From: Pterois miles
Lineage: Eukaryota; Chordata; Actinopteri; Perciformes; Scorpaenidae
Assembly: GCA_947000775.1 (NCBI GenBank)
Contig: CAMQGK010000001.1
Location: 6,072,001-6,136,000 of the forward strand
Length of the DNA stretch: 64,000 nucleotides
Reading direction: 5' to 3'
Below are positions 13,240 to 24,144 of the stretch, piece after piece. Each line of letters opens with the position of its first letter. The stretch's first letter is position 1. Position numbers and translations under genes: made by a program. The notes under the pieces are model-generated. The model was given only the letters and a program-made list of their open reading frames with translations. It did not search any database and had not been told where the DNA came from.

Positions 13240-14114
13240 GCAGTTGATTTTTTTAATAAACAAAAGAAGGTGCTTACTGTGTCAGCTCTCAGTCCCGCCC
13301 TCACTGTTTGATTGACAGGTGACATCACATCCTGTTAATGAAGAGAAGATGGTCAGACATTTATTATATGAAAACATCTTATTATTTACAGTTTTATTTT
13401 CCATTAGATGAGAGCTGCAACTGAAGATTCATCAGTTAATGAGAGTGACGTCTTTAAAAGGGGCTGTATGTATGTTTTTACATGGAAAAACATGTTTTAT
13501 TATTTTTTTATTGCCAATGTGTGAACATGTTGTAACCTCAACTAAAAATGAGGCCTTCCCCAACTTTCTGGGTTTCCTCTATCAGCCTGTAGGCTGCTTT
13601 TAATGGGAAGAACAAGGGCCCATTTTTCTGAGTACTTTTAAACTTATCAAAAATAAAGATTCATGAACTGTGTGGATTATTTCTACATAAAATGTTTTCA
13701 GAAACACATTCACGTGAACTATTTATGGGAGAAGAAAGTTTCCAGACGAGGCACCATGGTTCTGATTTGAAAGCTGGGAGCAGCAGTCCATGAGGGGAAG
13801 CGTTTGTCCAATCAGGTGCCTTGTGTCTACTGGCAGCCCATCAAGCATCCGATGCTGGAAGTGAGGCTATTCCTCACCATAAAAAACAGCCCTGTGGACA
13901 TGAACCATTACGGCAGGTTCACATAGGCTGTGAAATTTCGGAGGAGCGCTGCCTGCCCATGTAAATCAGTTGAGCTCTTCGCACAGGACGCACCGAACCA
14001 GAGCTCCACGGACGGCTCACGATCTTCTGCTCAAACTGGTTCTTAAATACAGTACTCTTAGTTACACTCTAAACTGAGATGGTGAATATTAAAGTCATTA
14101 TTTCAGTATGGACC
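13240..14114. other. Non-coding stretch, no recognised feature
   Basis: I see no gene with homology here. The reverse strand at about 13275-13328 has a splice-bounded 54-bp open segment (see findings). The part from 13740 to 14040 is GC-richer with no long open frame and may be an old repeat that I cannot name. Confidence 0.5.
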
Positions 14115-14325
14115 AAGACCAACTGGTTGTGGAGAGGTGCCAGTTTACCTCTTGGGACTGCGAGGTGCCCCTGGGGAAAGGAACAAACCCCCCACTGTTG
14201 GGGGTTTTTGGGGGCACCCCCCTTTAATTTTTTTAATGAAAATTATATTTTTAATTATAAAAAAAAAAAAAAAAAATTTTCCGGGGAAAAAAAAAAAAAT
14301 TTTTTTTTTTTTTTTTTTTTTTTAA
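14115..14325 (+). repeat. Degraded tRNA-SINE body plus homopolymer runs
   Basis: Bases 14125-14215 resemble the body of the SINE at 49350-49670: both share the words GAGGTGCCAGTTTACCTCTTGG and GAGGTGCCCCTG. After that the sequence becomes runs of C, G, A and T, including A runs of more than a dozen and a T run of more than 20 near 14260-14323. The SINE body is recognisable; the homopolymer part is probably a low-quality consensus. Confidence 0.6.
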
Positions 14326-14509
14326 AGTAATAATGATATTGACTCACTGCAAAGCAGCTCCTCAGAATGCAGGTGGAGACGCTTCACCTTTGACCTCTGC
14401 AGCATTACCTGTGGGGAGAGAGAGGAAAAGGAGGGCGGTAATCTTTCTGGTGATTTGTGTGTTCAACATTTGCTTCACAGACAGATGAGCTGTGATTTAA
14501 TATCCTGTT

Positions 14510-14855
14510 CCTGTGTGTGTTAACCTGTCTAATCCCCACAGCAGCCCTTCTAATTAACATGGTAAACTGTCTAATCCCCAGTTACCCATCTAACCACAAT
14601 GGTAACCCTGTAATCACCATGGTAACCCTGTAATCACCATGGTATCCTGTCCAATCAGCACAGTAACTGTGTCATCACAGTAACAAGCCTAATCCATCTA
14701 ATTATCTGAGTAACCCATCTGATTACCATGGTAACCTGTGTAATTACCACAGTAAACTGTGTGATTACCACAGTAACCCATGTGAGTACCACAATTACCC
14801 ATCAAATTTCTATCTAATCACCACGGTAACCCATCTGAACACCAACAGGCTCCAA
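14510..14855. repeat. Degenerate minisatellite, ~20-24-bp unit
   Basis: Variants of CATGGTAACCCTGTAATCAC recur about 15 times, two of them perfect in tandem near 14600-14640. The unit contains the palindrome ACCATGGT. There is no coding potential. Confidence 0.75.
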
Positions 14856-14944
14856 ATAATAGTCACTTTCATTATCAATAAATCAGTCAATCATCTTTCT
14901 GATAATCAATTCATCTGCTGAGTCCAGCTTCTCAATGCAGGAGG

Positions 14945-15065
14945 AAATACTTCAGCACAAGTACTAATACCACTGTGTAGAAATACTCTATTACAAGCAA
15001 AAGTACAAAAGTATTAGCATTAAAATAAAGTACCAAAAGTAAAAGTACTCATTCTAGAATCAGAG
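14945..15065 (-). mobile_element. Fragment of the CAGTGGTG-end MITE family
   Basis: Contains the reverse-complement words of a family with copies at 18485-18745, 18950-19525, 20930-21545 and 34649-35871, such as AAAGTACCAAAAGTAAAAGTA and ATACCACTGTG. It is a truncated copy; the ends are not visible. Confidence 0.6.
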
Positions 15066-15489
15066 TTGTAACTAGGTGAAATGATGCTGTACATAGCTCC
15101 AACTGGAGTTGGGGATAATGGAAATGTGATTACAGATACAGTATCCTGAATTAGAGTTGTGATTAGGTGATACTGTGGCGCTGCACTGCAGCCGTATGGG
15201 TTTATAAAGTGTGTCTGGACACAATACATCTACAATGTGCTGTAAATTTCTACCACAACTCTCTAGTGAACACCACCACAGACTGGCCACCGACTCCATG
15301 AAGATGAGCTCTTTCTATTTCACGTCATTTTTCAACTATCTGATCCACAGCAGTACCTGACCACTCGTCTCACAGCCGGCTGCACATAGAGACTGATGTT
15401 ATGGTCCAGCTGGGAGGACGGCTGCTTGTGATTAAAACGAGCTTGTTGCTGTTTGTCTACCTCACTCTGGGTATCTGTAATTACTAGTC

Positions 15490-16035
15490 CAATTCAAAGT
15501 ACTTTTGACATTCATATGTATGGGGTTTCTGATCACAGATCTTTACAGGTCACTTGCAGATATCCACAATGTGAATTATGACGAGTCAGAACGACGTTGC
15601 AGATATCTTAAACTGGACTTACAGAAAGTCAAAATGTAATTACAGATATCTAGAATTAGTTTTTACAGGTGAAATGTAATTTAAAGATGTCTCCAAATGA
15701 GATATCTTGAATCAAAATTCAAATCAAGATCTCTATAACTTGATATCTAAAATTACATTCTGACTGTCCCTAACTCCAGTTCAAGATATCTACGTCATTG
15801 TAACCAGTAAAACAAGAATTATCCAAAAACGGCCATGTATATAGTTATAATTGAGGAGAATTAAATATATATCTTGAACTGGTATTCTGACTAGTCAGAA
15901 TTAAATTGTAGATATCTGAAAGTGGAATTACAACTAATCATAATTCATGCTGTGGTATCTGCAAATGACTTTTAGGTGTCTATAATGAGAAACCCCATGC
16001 ACGTGTAGTTACAGATATCTTCAATTTGGCTTTTC
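15490..16035. mobile_element. Long imperfect palindrome (foldback element)
   Basis: The two halves are reverse complements over about 260 bp each. The left arm word ATGGGGTTTCTGATCACAG near 15521 pairs with the right arm at about 15977-16000. The next 60 bases, including GAATTATGA near 15570 on the left, also pair with the right arm around 15930-15960. The words AGATATCT and ATTACAG recur throughout. There is no open frame. This fits a non-autonomous foldback or MITE-like DNA element. Confidence 0.75.
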
Positions 16036-16079
16036 ACTTGTCACAACGACGTAGCAGATATATCTGATGGCTATCCTGT

Positions 16080-16640
16080 CTGGCTAGCAGATGTTAAACA
16101 GCTCGCCATAGCCTCTGTTTAGGACTGATTCCTTCGGTCAGTCAGCAGCCTCTAGGCGGCTAGGGGGCTGCCGAGGGTCGGCTAGTCGGAGTTACACCAG
16201 GTGGGCCCGCATCGGCTACAGGTGGCTAACTACAGTATGAGCCGATACGACAAGCCGAGCCAGGCTCCTAATTCATTTATTACATGTAGCATTATTACTA
16301 GCGGAGGCAGAGGAAGAGGAAGAGCTAAACACCGAGTAGCAAAGAGCGGCTAACCGCTAACTGCTAAGCTAAAGACGCTAGCTAGCGTTAGCACCACTGA
16401 TAGCTTGTAAAGTATTAGAAAGTGTTTAAAAGGGAGCGAGCTGTGACTGCTTCAGCACAACTAGTGTTAGTAGAAATGCAGAGGTGCATATCGATTAATT
16501 AGCCGCTGAAATGAACAATAAAACTAAATTAAGTGGGTTGTTTTAGAGCCGCTAGACTGCGCTATCATAAACACAGACACGCTGGAAACCGGAAATGACA
16601 CAAGACGCTTACCGCAGTACGTCATCACGTCCTCATCAGA
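16080..16640. promoter_or_regulatory. CpG-containing, promoter-like patch
   Basis: More GC- and CpG-rich than its surroundings. It has an ETS-like ACCGGAAAT word near 16588 and a CRE-like TGACGTAC on the reverse strand near 16618. On the minus strand CTGCG is followed by a strong donor GTAAGCG at about 16606-16612. Together these suggest a first exon transcribed leftward, but no coding exon supports it. Confidence 0.25.
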
Positions 16641-16754
16641 GGGCAGGAAACTGCTGCCACTTAAATGCATTCAGTCTACCAGCCAGCAGGGGGCGACGCC
16701 TCTTTGTATACAAGAAAATAATATATATACTATATGAAGTATTAAGCCAGTACT

Positions 16755-17335
16755 GTTTGTTGACAGACAGCCCCACACCATGATGTTCCCACCTCCAAAC
16801 TTCACTGTTGGTATGTTGTTTTGGGGGTGATGTGTGGTGCCATTTGTCCTCCAACCATGGTGTGTATTGTGGCATCCAAAGAGTTCAGTTCTGGTCTCGT
16901 CTGATCAGACTATATTCTCCCAGTATTTCACAGACTGGTTGTGTAGCAAACTTATAACAAGCTCCAACATGCTTTTTCTTCAGCTATGGAGTCTTGCGTG
17001 GTGAATGTGCATACGGGCATTTCTTATTGTTTTCTTGTATATGCTAATTCCAGGTCTTTCTGAAGTCAAGTGGTCCTTGGCTCTTGGACAACTCTTTTGA
17101 TAATTTTTTTCACTCCTCTGTCAGAAATCTCACAAGGAGCACCTGGTCGTGTGAAATTATGTTATTTCCACTCACTGGAACATTCAGAAGTTTACAATAG
17201 AAATCCCTCTGTAACCATTGTCATCAGTATTTTTTGCAACAATAAGGTTGTGAAGGTCTTGAGAGAGCTCTTTGCTTTTACCCAACATGAGATAAATCTT
17301 GTGTGACACCATGGTAATGAGACATCTTTTTATAG
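16755..17335 (-). pseudogene. Dead Tc1-like transposase, N-terminal part
   Basis: Read on the minus strand from the ATG at 17286-17288, the sequence follows a Tc1/mariner-superfamily transposase. It begins MLGKSKELSQDLHNLIV, typical of the N-terminal helix-turn-helix region. It then passes through a degraded middle, and near 16760-16925 gives SDETRTELFG and PTVKFGGGNIMVWGC, which is the central DDE catalytic block with its Asp. Several stops and frameshifts interrupt it, and the C-terminal third is missing, so it cannot be active. Its left end abuts AT-rich DNA at about 16750; I see no terminal inverted repeats or TA duplications. Confidence 0.85.
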
Positions 17336-18480
17336 GCCATCAGTTGGGACTGAACTGAGCTGATATTAATGTGCACTGACAAGGGACAGGATTGTCAGGA
17401 TTTAAATATCCAGTTTCAAATGAGGAGTAAAAGAGATGCTTTGACTCCTTTAATCTTGACTTAAGAAAATGACTTATAACTGGGCTGAGGCAGATCTCGG
17501 GCAAACAAATAAAAGTTATTGTTGGATACAAATAAACTATATGAATTTTTTTGTTTTTTTTGTGTGTGCTTAAATTATGTATGCATATCTGTGTGAGTAT
17601 GCTTGTACACATGTTGAGTATGCATCATATACATATATGAACTATGTGTATGTATGTACAGTATATACTGTATATGTAAGCTTTCCTCCTTTTTCCTCAG
17701 TCATCCATTTACTCTGATTTTTATCTTACTCTTCTGTTTGATTGTACCACTGGGTGTATAAAAAAAGTTTTGCAAATATTGTAGGTGAATAATTCACAAA
17801 TAATTTGCAATAAGAGTATTTAAAAACATGTTATATGACAGAAAGCTCCAGAACAAGTGCAGCATGTTAACATCCAAAAGAGCTGAAATATTCAACTGCT
17901 GCTTACACCTGAAGTCATCAGTAATGATCTAATAATTTATATTAATAGCTCTGTGACGAGACCTCATTCTCGCTACATGATTACCATGGCCGGAACAAAT
18001 TTGTGGTAACAATATTTTCATGATATCTACAGAAAATTTGAAATAATAATAAAAATAGTCAAATTCATCTTTAACTTTGCTTATTGTGTTTTGTCTCTTT
18101 TTTGGCAAATCAGTTACACTCAAAATACAAGTGTAGGGAGAGTCTGTAACCATAACTATGTATAAAATGATATAAGAGGTGCTGGATTATTTACACAACA
18201 TTATCATATGTGTGTTATTAACATGTCAATATTTCATATTTAAATATCATGGTTATCGTCAATGCCGATATGTAGACCGATGAAAGCTTGATTCTGAGAT
18301 GCCCTAAAATGGCCACCATACAGAGGAAAACCCCGCTAGATTTAGGTAATATAAATAATCTTCAGGACAATTTTTACATTTGTGATAAATGATCATCTGA
18401 TATTTTCACAGTCTAGTAGCCTAATAAGGAAGATACCTGAGACCTATGCAATTAATTCTTTTACTATCTAAAAACCTTAT
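17336..18480. other. AT-rich non-coding stretch
   Basis: No gene recognised. About 17835-17950 is a short fragment of the CAGTGGTG-end MITE family (word CTGCTTACACCTGAAGTCATC). A TATG/TGTA-rich patch lies at 17560-17680. Confidence 0.5.
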
Positions 18481-18484
18481 AGAA

Positions 18485-18745
18485 GATGATATAGATTAAA
18501 CTAACCAACAGTATATACTACAGCAGTAAAATGCAACATGCATATTAAAGCAGCAGTAATATTAATCCACAAACATCAGATATAATATTAACACACTGAC
18601 AGGGAACATGCATAATGACTACCTTTACCACATTTTGCTGATACATACTTTTACTGGTAAATGCAGGACTTTTACTGTGTAGTACTGAAGTATTTTCACA
18701 GTACGTCAAGGATCTGAATACTTTTTCTATCACTTGAGGTTTGTG
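18485..18745 (+). mobile_element. CAGTGGTG-end MITE family, right part
   Basis: Starts with AGATTAAACTAACCAACAGTA and ends with AAGGATCTGAATACTTTTTC, in the order seen in other copies of this family. The 3' terminal CACCACTG is not preserved. Confidence 0.65.
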
Positions 18746-18949
18746 GGGTTTTCCCAGTGATGATAACACCAGGGAGAAGACTGGACCGGGACCAATCCGC
18801 GGTCACGTTCTCTGGTCTCTGGACGCTGGGCCGCCTCCACAGAGAGACTCTCCAATGAGTGGGATCAGCTGACCTTTCACCAACACTGAGCCTCTCTCAG
18901 CTCGCACTCACGTCCTCCCTCCATCACCAGGCCCAGATCACGTGCAGTA

Positions 18950-19525
18950 ATAGGACCACTGTAAAAATACTCCACTACAAGTGGAAGTCCTGCATTCAAG
19001 ATGTCACCTAAGTAAAAGTATGTAAGTGTTATCAGGGGAAAACAAGTAAAAGTGCTCGGTGCAGAAAAATGTCCCCTGTGAGTGCTTTACTATTATACAT
19101 CAGCCATAACATCATGACCACCAGCCTAATACTGAGAGAAACTGGAGGCCAAGTCAACACCTCAAACTTGTTGTTGTGTTTCTCAAACTGTTCCTGAACC
19201 ATTTTTCCAGTGTGTACACTGCCTCCGCCGGCTTTCCCTCTACCCATAGTGCATCCTGGTGTCATGTCTTCCCCAGGTAAGCGAAGCACACACACTCAGC
19301 CATCCACACGATGTAAAAGAAAACCTGATTCATCAGACCAGGTCACCTTCTTTCATCACTCCGTGGTCCAGTTCTGATGCTCACGTGCCCACTGTAGGTG
19401 CTTTTGGCAGTGGACACGGGTCAGCATGGGCAACGTATAATATTACTGCTTAAATGCAGTAAGTGACCTGAAAAGTACTTCAAATTAGTACAATACTTGA
19501 GTAAATGACTTCCACAACTGCAGGT
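18950..19525 (-). mobile_element. CAGTGGTG-end MITE family, split by an insertion
   Basis: Bases 18950-19085 (word ACTGTAAAAATACTCCACTAC) and 19445-19525 (word TACTTGAGTAAATGACTT) are the two ends of a reverse-oriented copy. The middle, 19090-19450, is a different repeat, so this is a nested insertion. Confidence 0.6.
19090..19450 (-). mobile_element. Tc1-type transposon-derived fragment
   Basis: Contains a run starting near the word CATCATGACCACC and ending in GGACACGGGTCAGCATGGGC. I recognise it as part of a common fish Tc1-like element in which the flanking word reads CATTATGACCACTGAC. Only a fragment is present and no intact frame remains. Confidence 0.5.
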
Positions 19526-19529
19526 ACAT

Positions 19530-20459
19530 TTACATTTTGTGGACTGATCTGTTGATATTCATTCACAGGGAGATTCAGTGACGTGCCTTTTCTTTCTTTT
19601 TTAGAGAATTTCTGTCACATCGGTTTCTTTGTGTTTTATGTGGCACCACATGTGGGAAACATAGTAAGTGGGCTTTAATCTGCTTAATAATACTTAAAGA
19701 CACTGATACTGATGGATGGGACATGGATGGAAGTCAATATAATGGTAAAAAAAAAAATTCCAGGGAAAAATGCATCCAAAAATGAAAATATGTGGATATT
19801 TCTTAAGATATGAGTACTTTTCAGCCCAATTTGCTGCAGGCATGAGAAATGTTCATCAAGAGCTCAAAGTGACACCTTCACTATATTTATTCAGTACAAA
19901 CCTCAACATTAATACTAAAACTCTGATATTATTAAAAAGCAAAGTCAGCAAAAAGTTTCTCTTACAGTCAAACTCTTTTCTGTGAAAAAAATGTTAATTT
20001 GTTAAGTAACTAAAGATGTCAGATTAATTAAGAGGAAATGAAAGTGGAACGAAAGCAAAAGACTCAAGTCAAGTACAAGTACTTGACTGTAAACTTAACT
20101 TCTACTTATGAGAGTACTTGAGTAATGGGACTTCCTTGTAAAATAAAGGTAAAATAATTCAAATCTTCACATTTGAAAACAATAAAATGTTTTTGCATGA
20201 AAAATTACAAAAATATTTGCAAATAAATAAGTTCTACTTATACATTTACATATATTTTGAGTGCAATTTTAGTTTGTAAAGTAACTAACGTAGTAAAATA
20301 CATATAGTGCAGTAGAAAGTACAGTATTTCCCTTTGAAATGTTGTGGGGTAGAAGCAGAAAGTGTGTTAAAATACACAAGTACAAGTATCTCAAACACTC
20401 ATCAGCAGGTAGAGAACAAAAGAAGGAAGCATTTCAAAATAAAAGTTCAAAAAAGTAAA
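19530..20459. other. AT-rich non-coding stretch
   Basis: No gene recognised. 20060-20120 and 20280-20400 hold scattered AAGTACTTGAGTA-type words of the same MITE family, too decayed to delimit. Confidence 0.45.
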
Positions 20460-20810
20460 AAAAGACACACCTACTGTATCGCTGCCAGCCCTTGAGTGTT
20501 GATGTGACCGTGACCTCTGACCTTCCTGTAGCTGCAGAGAGGAGAGAGGAGCGTCAGCATCACGTGGGACGTCCCTGTTTCGCGTGCAGCCACCAGAGGG
20601 CGCCGCGTGCTCGGCCCTGCGGGCGGCAGCAGGGGGGCGTCTACATGGACCGAAGGCCTCTGGGCGAGGCTCCACACAGACAGCGTTGGTGACAGCAGAC
20701 AGCGGCGTGTTATCGCTCTGTGCTGCCGATTATATAATCGGTGACATGGAGGCGATAAACACTGCAGCATGCATCACCATGGCAACGTCAGTACCACCGA
20801 GGCTGTGGTG
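20460..20810. other. CpG-rich patch, unassigned
   Basis: GC-rich island in AT-rich surroundings, with many CpG and short overlapping open frames on both strands. On the minus strand, CTCTCTGCAG (near 20530) is a good acceptor followed by a 58-base open stretch ending in TAG. No product is recognised. It could be a non-coding or first exon, or a conserved element. Confidence 0.3.
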
Positions 20811-20929
20811 ACCTACAGGCAGCAGCAGCTTTAATGAAGCTTTTACTGTGCTGGAATCTAACTCAGGACTGTATGTGATGAAAACCAGGTTTCTCCAGAT
20901 GTGCTGATGTTGAATGTTTGTGATAAACT

Positions 20930-21545
20930 GAAGGATGAAGTACAAAAGTATTAGCATCAAAATAGACTTAATCATCATGCAGAATGGCCCATTTCAGAAT
21001 ATATATTATTATTGTATTATAATTATTGATGGATTAATGTGTTCATCACTTTAATAATGCAGCTGATAAGAGTGGAGCTCATTTTAATTACTTTGCATAC
21101 TGCAAGTACCTAAAGAAGTTGTAGTTTTATTGCCTAAATCTAAACAAGTTGTATTATTATTGTCTAAACCTAAGTTTTTGTGGCCTGAACCTAAAGAAGT
21201 TGTAGTTTTATTGCCTAAATCTAAACAAGTTGTATTATTATCGCCTAAACCTAAATGCTGTAGTTTTTTTGCCTAAACTTAAGCATTTCATTCAGTTTTA
21301 CATGTTAGAACGTGTTGATTTTAAGTTTTACTTTCACTTTTACCACATACTGTAGTAGGTTTAGTAGGCCCCTAATGACCCACATCTATGGTGCTTATAG
21401 TTCCTGATAACACCTATTTAATGGCCTGATAACAGTCATCGGGTGCTAGTGGGGAATAGATACTCAAGCAAAGTACAAGTACCTTTAAATTGCAGTAAAG
21501 TAAAGTACTTTGGTAAATGTACTTGGTCACATTCCACCACTGGAA
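20930..21545 (-). mobile_element. CAGTGGTG-end MITE family with tandem insert
   Basis: The left part at 20935-21100 (words AGTACAAAAGTATTAGCATC, CAGAATGGCCCATTTCAGAA) and the right end at 21455-21541 (ending TTCCACCACTG) are one reverse-oriented copy. Between them, 21105-21290 is a small tandem repeat. Confidence 0.65.
21109..21290. repeat. 81-bp tandem repeat built of ~27-bp units
   Basis: CCTAAAGAAGTTGTAGTTTT starts at 21109 and again at 21190. The following 60 bases are nearly identical in both. Smaller CCTAAAC-type units recur inside each. Confidence 0.8.
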
Positions 21546-21549
21546 AGGC

Positions 21550-23150
21550 AGGAACCCAGAAGAACCAGTGTAACATAGGCAACTACAACTGTTGTTTCAA
21601 GATCAGAATCAAAACACAACATTTTATTTATATTTCCTGTCTGTTTCCATCTGTTAAATGTCACAACAAAACCTTTTAATGACCTGAGAGAGAGTCAGAC
21701 AGCTGGGCTGAAGAGCAGCAGGAGGAGGAAACAGGGATAAACATGCAAAGATGGAGGGAGGGCGCTGTGTTTACTGTGTGTTCAGGGTTATGTCATGAGG
21801 AACATAACATCCAGGATGGACCGAGACTGAGAAATGGATAAATCACAAGATGTGTGAGACGCTCTGAGCTGTATGAGAATGTGGTGCAGAGCCTGAAGAT
21901 GAATACTATTAATAATCTGAGTGTATGTCTGCTTTATTCGCTGTAAAAATAGTCACACAGAGGAGTGATTTTGAACAGAGGGATGCAGAGAGCGCCGGGG
22001 GTCGAAGCAGAGATGAAGGGAGGACAGCGTGCAGTCAGATGTGTGGAGGGTTATGTCATTATGTCAGGCAGTATGCAGCAGGGTCCCTGGCGCTGTCAGC
22101 TGTGCAGCGGTGCAGAAACAGAGGAGGACCAGTGTTATGTAATATTCCCACAGCCTCTTTACTGGGTGAGAAAAGCCTGCATCGATTAGCGTAAGCTGCC
22201 ATGACTGCAGGGCTGAGGTTGTGAAAATAAAACAGTTTCTAATATGTTTGACCTGTGTGGCAGAAACAAGGAGCAGCAGCAGGCGGGGGATTGATTCAGT
22301 GGGTTTGACATTGGTTTGGGGTTAACACAATCCTGTTATCACTGACTAACTGAGTAATCAGCACCATTGGTTGGCTAATAAATGCACCACATCTCCGCAG
22401 ATGAGGTCACAAAGTTGTTTCTGATGTTCTGTATTATTATAAATATTTTCACAATAAAGCACTGAAGCAGACTGTGTGATCGTCTGTGTACAAAACCACA
22501 TGATTTTAGTCAACTTCTGAATGAATCGCAAGCTCAACGACTAAATACTTGTAAATATTTGACATGCTGCTAATTCGCAAATTTTTGCAGATTGACACAC
22601 TAAAGTAAGACGTTGAATATGGTGAACATTAAGGTCTTAATACACCAGGGGTGTTTTTTTTTGTGCGATTACGTCAATATATTTTTTCAGAACTGTTGTT
22701 TTTGTCATGAATACTTTCACACATGACACAATGAAAAAGCCCCCTGTGTGTGAAGGTCTTAACCCCTAAACATCAGCATGTTAACATTGTCAGTAATTGT
22801 GTTTCCACATGGCAATGCTGGAAATTCCCCCCAGAACACAGGTCCAAATATGGAATAAAAAAAGTAATGAAAATGACTTTCTTTTAATTGGCATCATCTT
22901 CTGCACCTTCTTCTTCTGCAATGGTTTAATGGCACCTGACTGGAGATTTACTGCCACCAACTGTTTATCTCAATGCTCTTATTATCCACATAAGTGTTGA
23001 GGACAGAACTGCACATTTATAAGCATTTTTTTTTGCAGATTTCCTGTAAATTTGGTTCCAATTTGCATTACATTTAGCTGGAAACCTGGCCATTATGAGC
23101 ATGTTAGCATGCTGATGTTAGCATTTAGCTCAAGTCATTTGCTAAATACA
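21550..23150. other. Non-coding stretch, no recognised feature
   Basis: No homology recognised. Short open frames near 21925-22190 overlap each other in two frames without splice or start context and are not called. Confidence 0.4.
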
Positions 23151-23154
23151 GTCT

Positions 23155-23655
23155 GAGAGAGTTGCTGCAGGCTATAGACTGTATATAAAGATGGATGACA
23201 AGACAGCTCTGCAAAAGTGAAGCCATAACATCTGGATCGCCCCCTGGTGGCTGGCTGCAGTACAGGTCATAAAGTCAGCATCTTCCATTAACGGATGGGA
23301 CATGAGCACAAACAAAAAGTGAAAGTACACATAAATAAATGTTTCCCAAAGATTGTTTCTGTTATTTTAGGTAGTTCTTATCACACAGATGTACGTTCAA
23401 GTGTTGCTTTTTCTGATAAGATTGTATTTAATTACTTATTTGATGCTATATGAAGGGGGTGGGATGTCATTTACAGCTGTGAGACTCGCTGACTGTCAAG
23501 CTGCGTCCGTGCTCGGCTCGCGATTGGTTCGGCACAATGACCTCGATACTGCGGCAGACTCTGGCTCCATATGATCTCACCGTCTCAAGATGGCTTCACT
23601 TCTGTACAGTGGGAGGCAGTGGACACACATCGTCCATCTTTATGTAAAGTCTATT
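23155..23655 (+). mobile_element. Interspersed fish repeat, family C
   Basis: Shares more than 200 bp with 38830-39100 in the same orientation: words GTGAAGCC, CATCTGGATCGCCCCCTGG and TAACGGATGGGAC, then GTTTCTGT.ATTTTAG. It starts with ACTGTATATAAAGATGG. The ends are not determined. Confidence 0.65.
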
Positions 23656-23656
23656 G

Positions 23657-24142
23657 GTGCCTTCAAATGGGATTCGTGTTTACCGTGTTGACGAGATGGG
23701 AAGTCGTCTACACGATATGCGTGGTGTTCAAGTGGTTAAGTCGTGACGAATGCCGCTGCTGAGCAACGTCAATATCATCGTTACTGTCCGAGTCTAGAAG
23801 AGGCTAACAGTTAAGCAAGCTAGCAAGTAGGTAACATAACGAAGGAAATGCAAAGACATAATGACAGAGGAGAAAGATGAGGTTGTCGAGACATTTTCCT
23901 CAGACATGTTGAAAAACCATGACTCAAATTACAATATATGGTACAATATGAACTTATTATGCACCAATAAATGAACTTCCATGGGCTCCACCATTTCTCA
24001 CAATGTCAACAAACACGTCACAAGTCGTAAATTCAGAGCTTTCGGAAACTTTCCACCTATGAAGTCGTGAATACGACATGAGGGGGGCGTTCATACGGAC
24101 ACAACTCATAAACACAGTAAACACGACCCCATTAGAAGGCAC
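23657..24142. mobile_element. MITE family E with ~35-bp inverted ends, copy 1
   Basis: Left end GTGCCTTCAAATGGGATTCG continues with TGTTTACCGTGTTGACGAG. The right end is the imperfect reverse complement, running from the word ACTCATAAACACAGTAAACA to AGAAGGCAC. Further copies lie at 30049-30432 and 37160-37589. There is no coding capacity. Confidence 0.75.
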
Positions 24143-24144
24143 TA

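Noticed and set aside
16237..16350. ATG-started frame MSRYDKPSQAPNSF on the plus strand
   Set aside because: Only 38 codons, no homology and no donor; probably chance.
20471..20770. 99-codon minus-strand frame
   Set aside because: Lies in a CpG patch where several frames are open by composition; no homology recognised.
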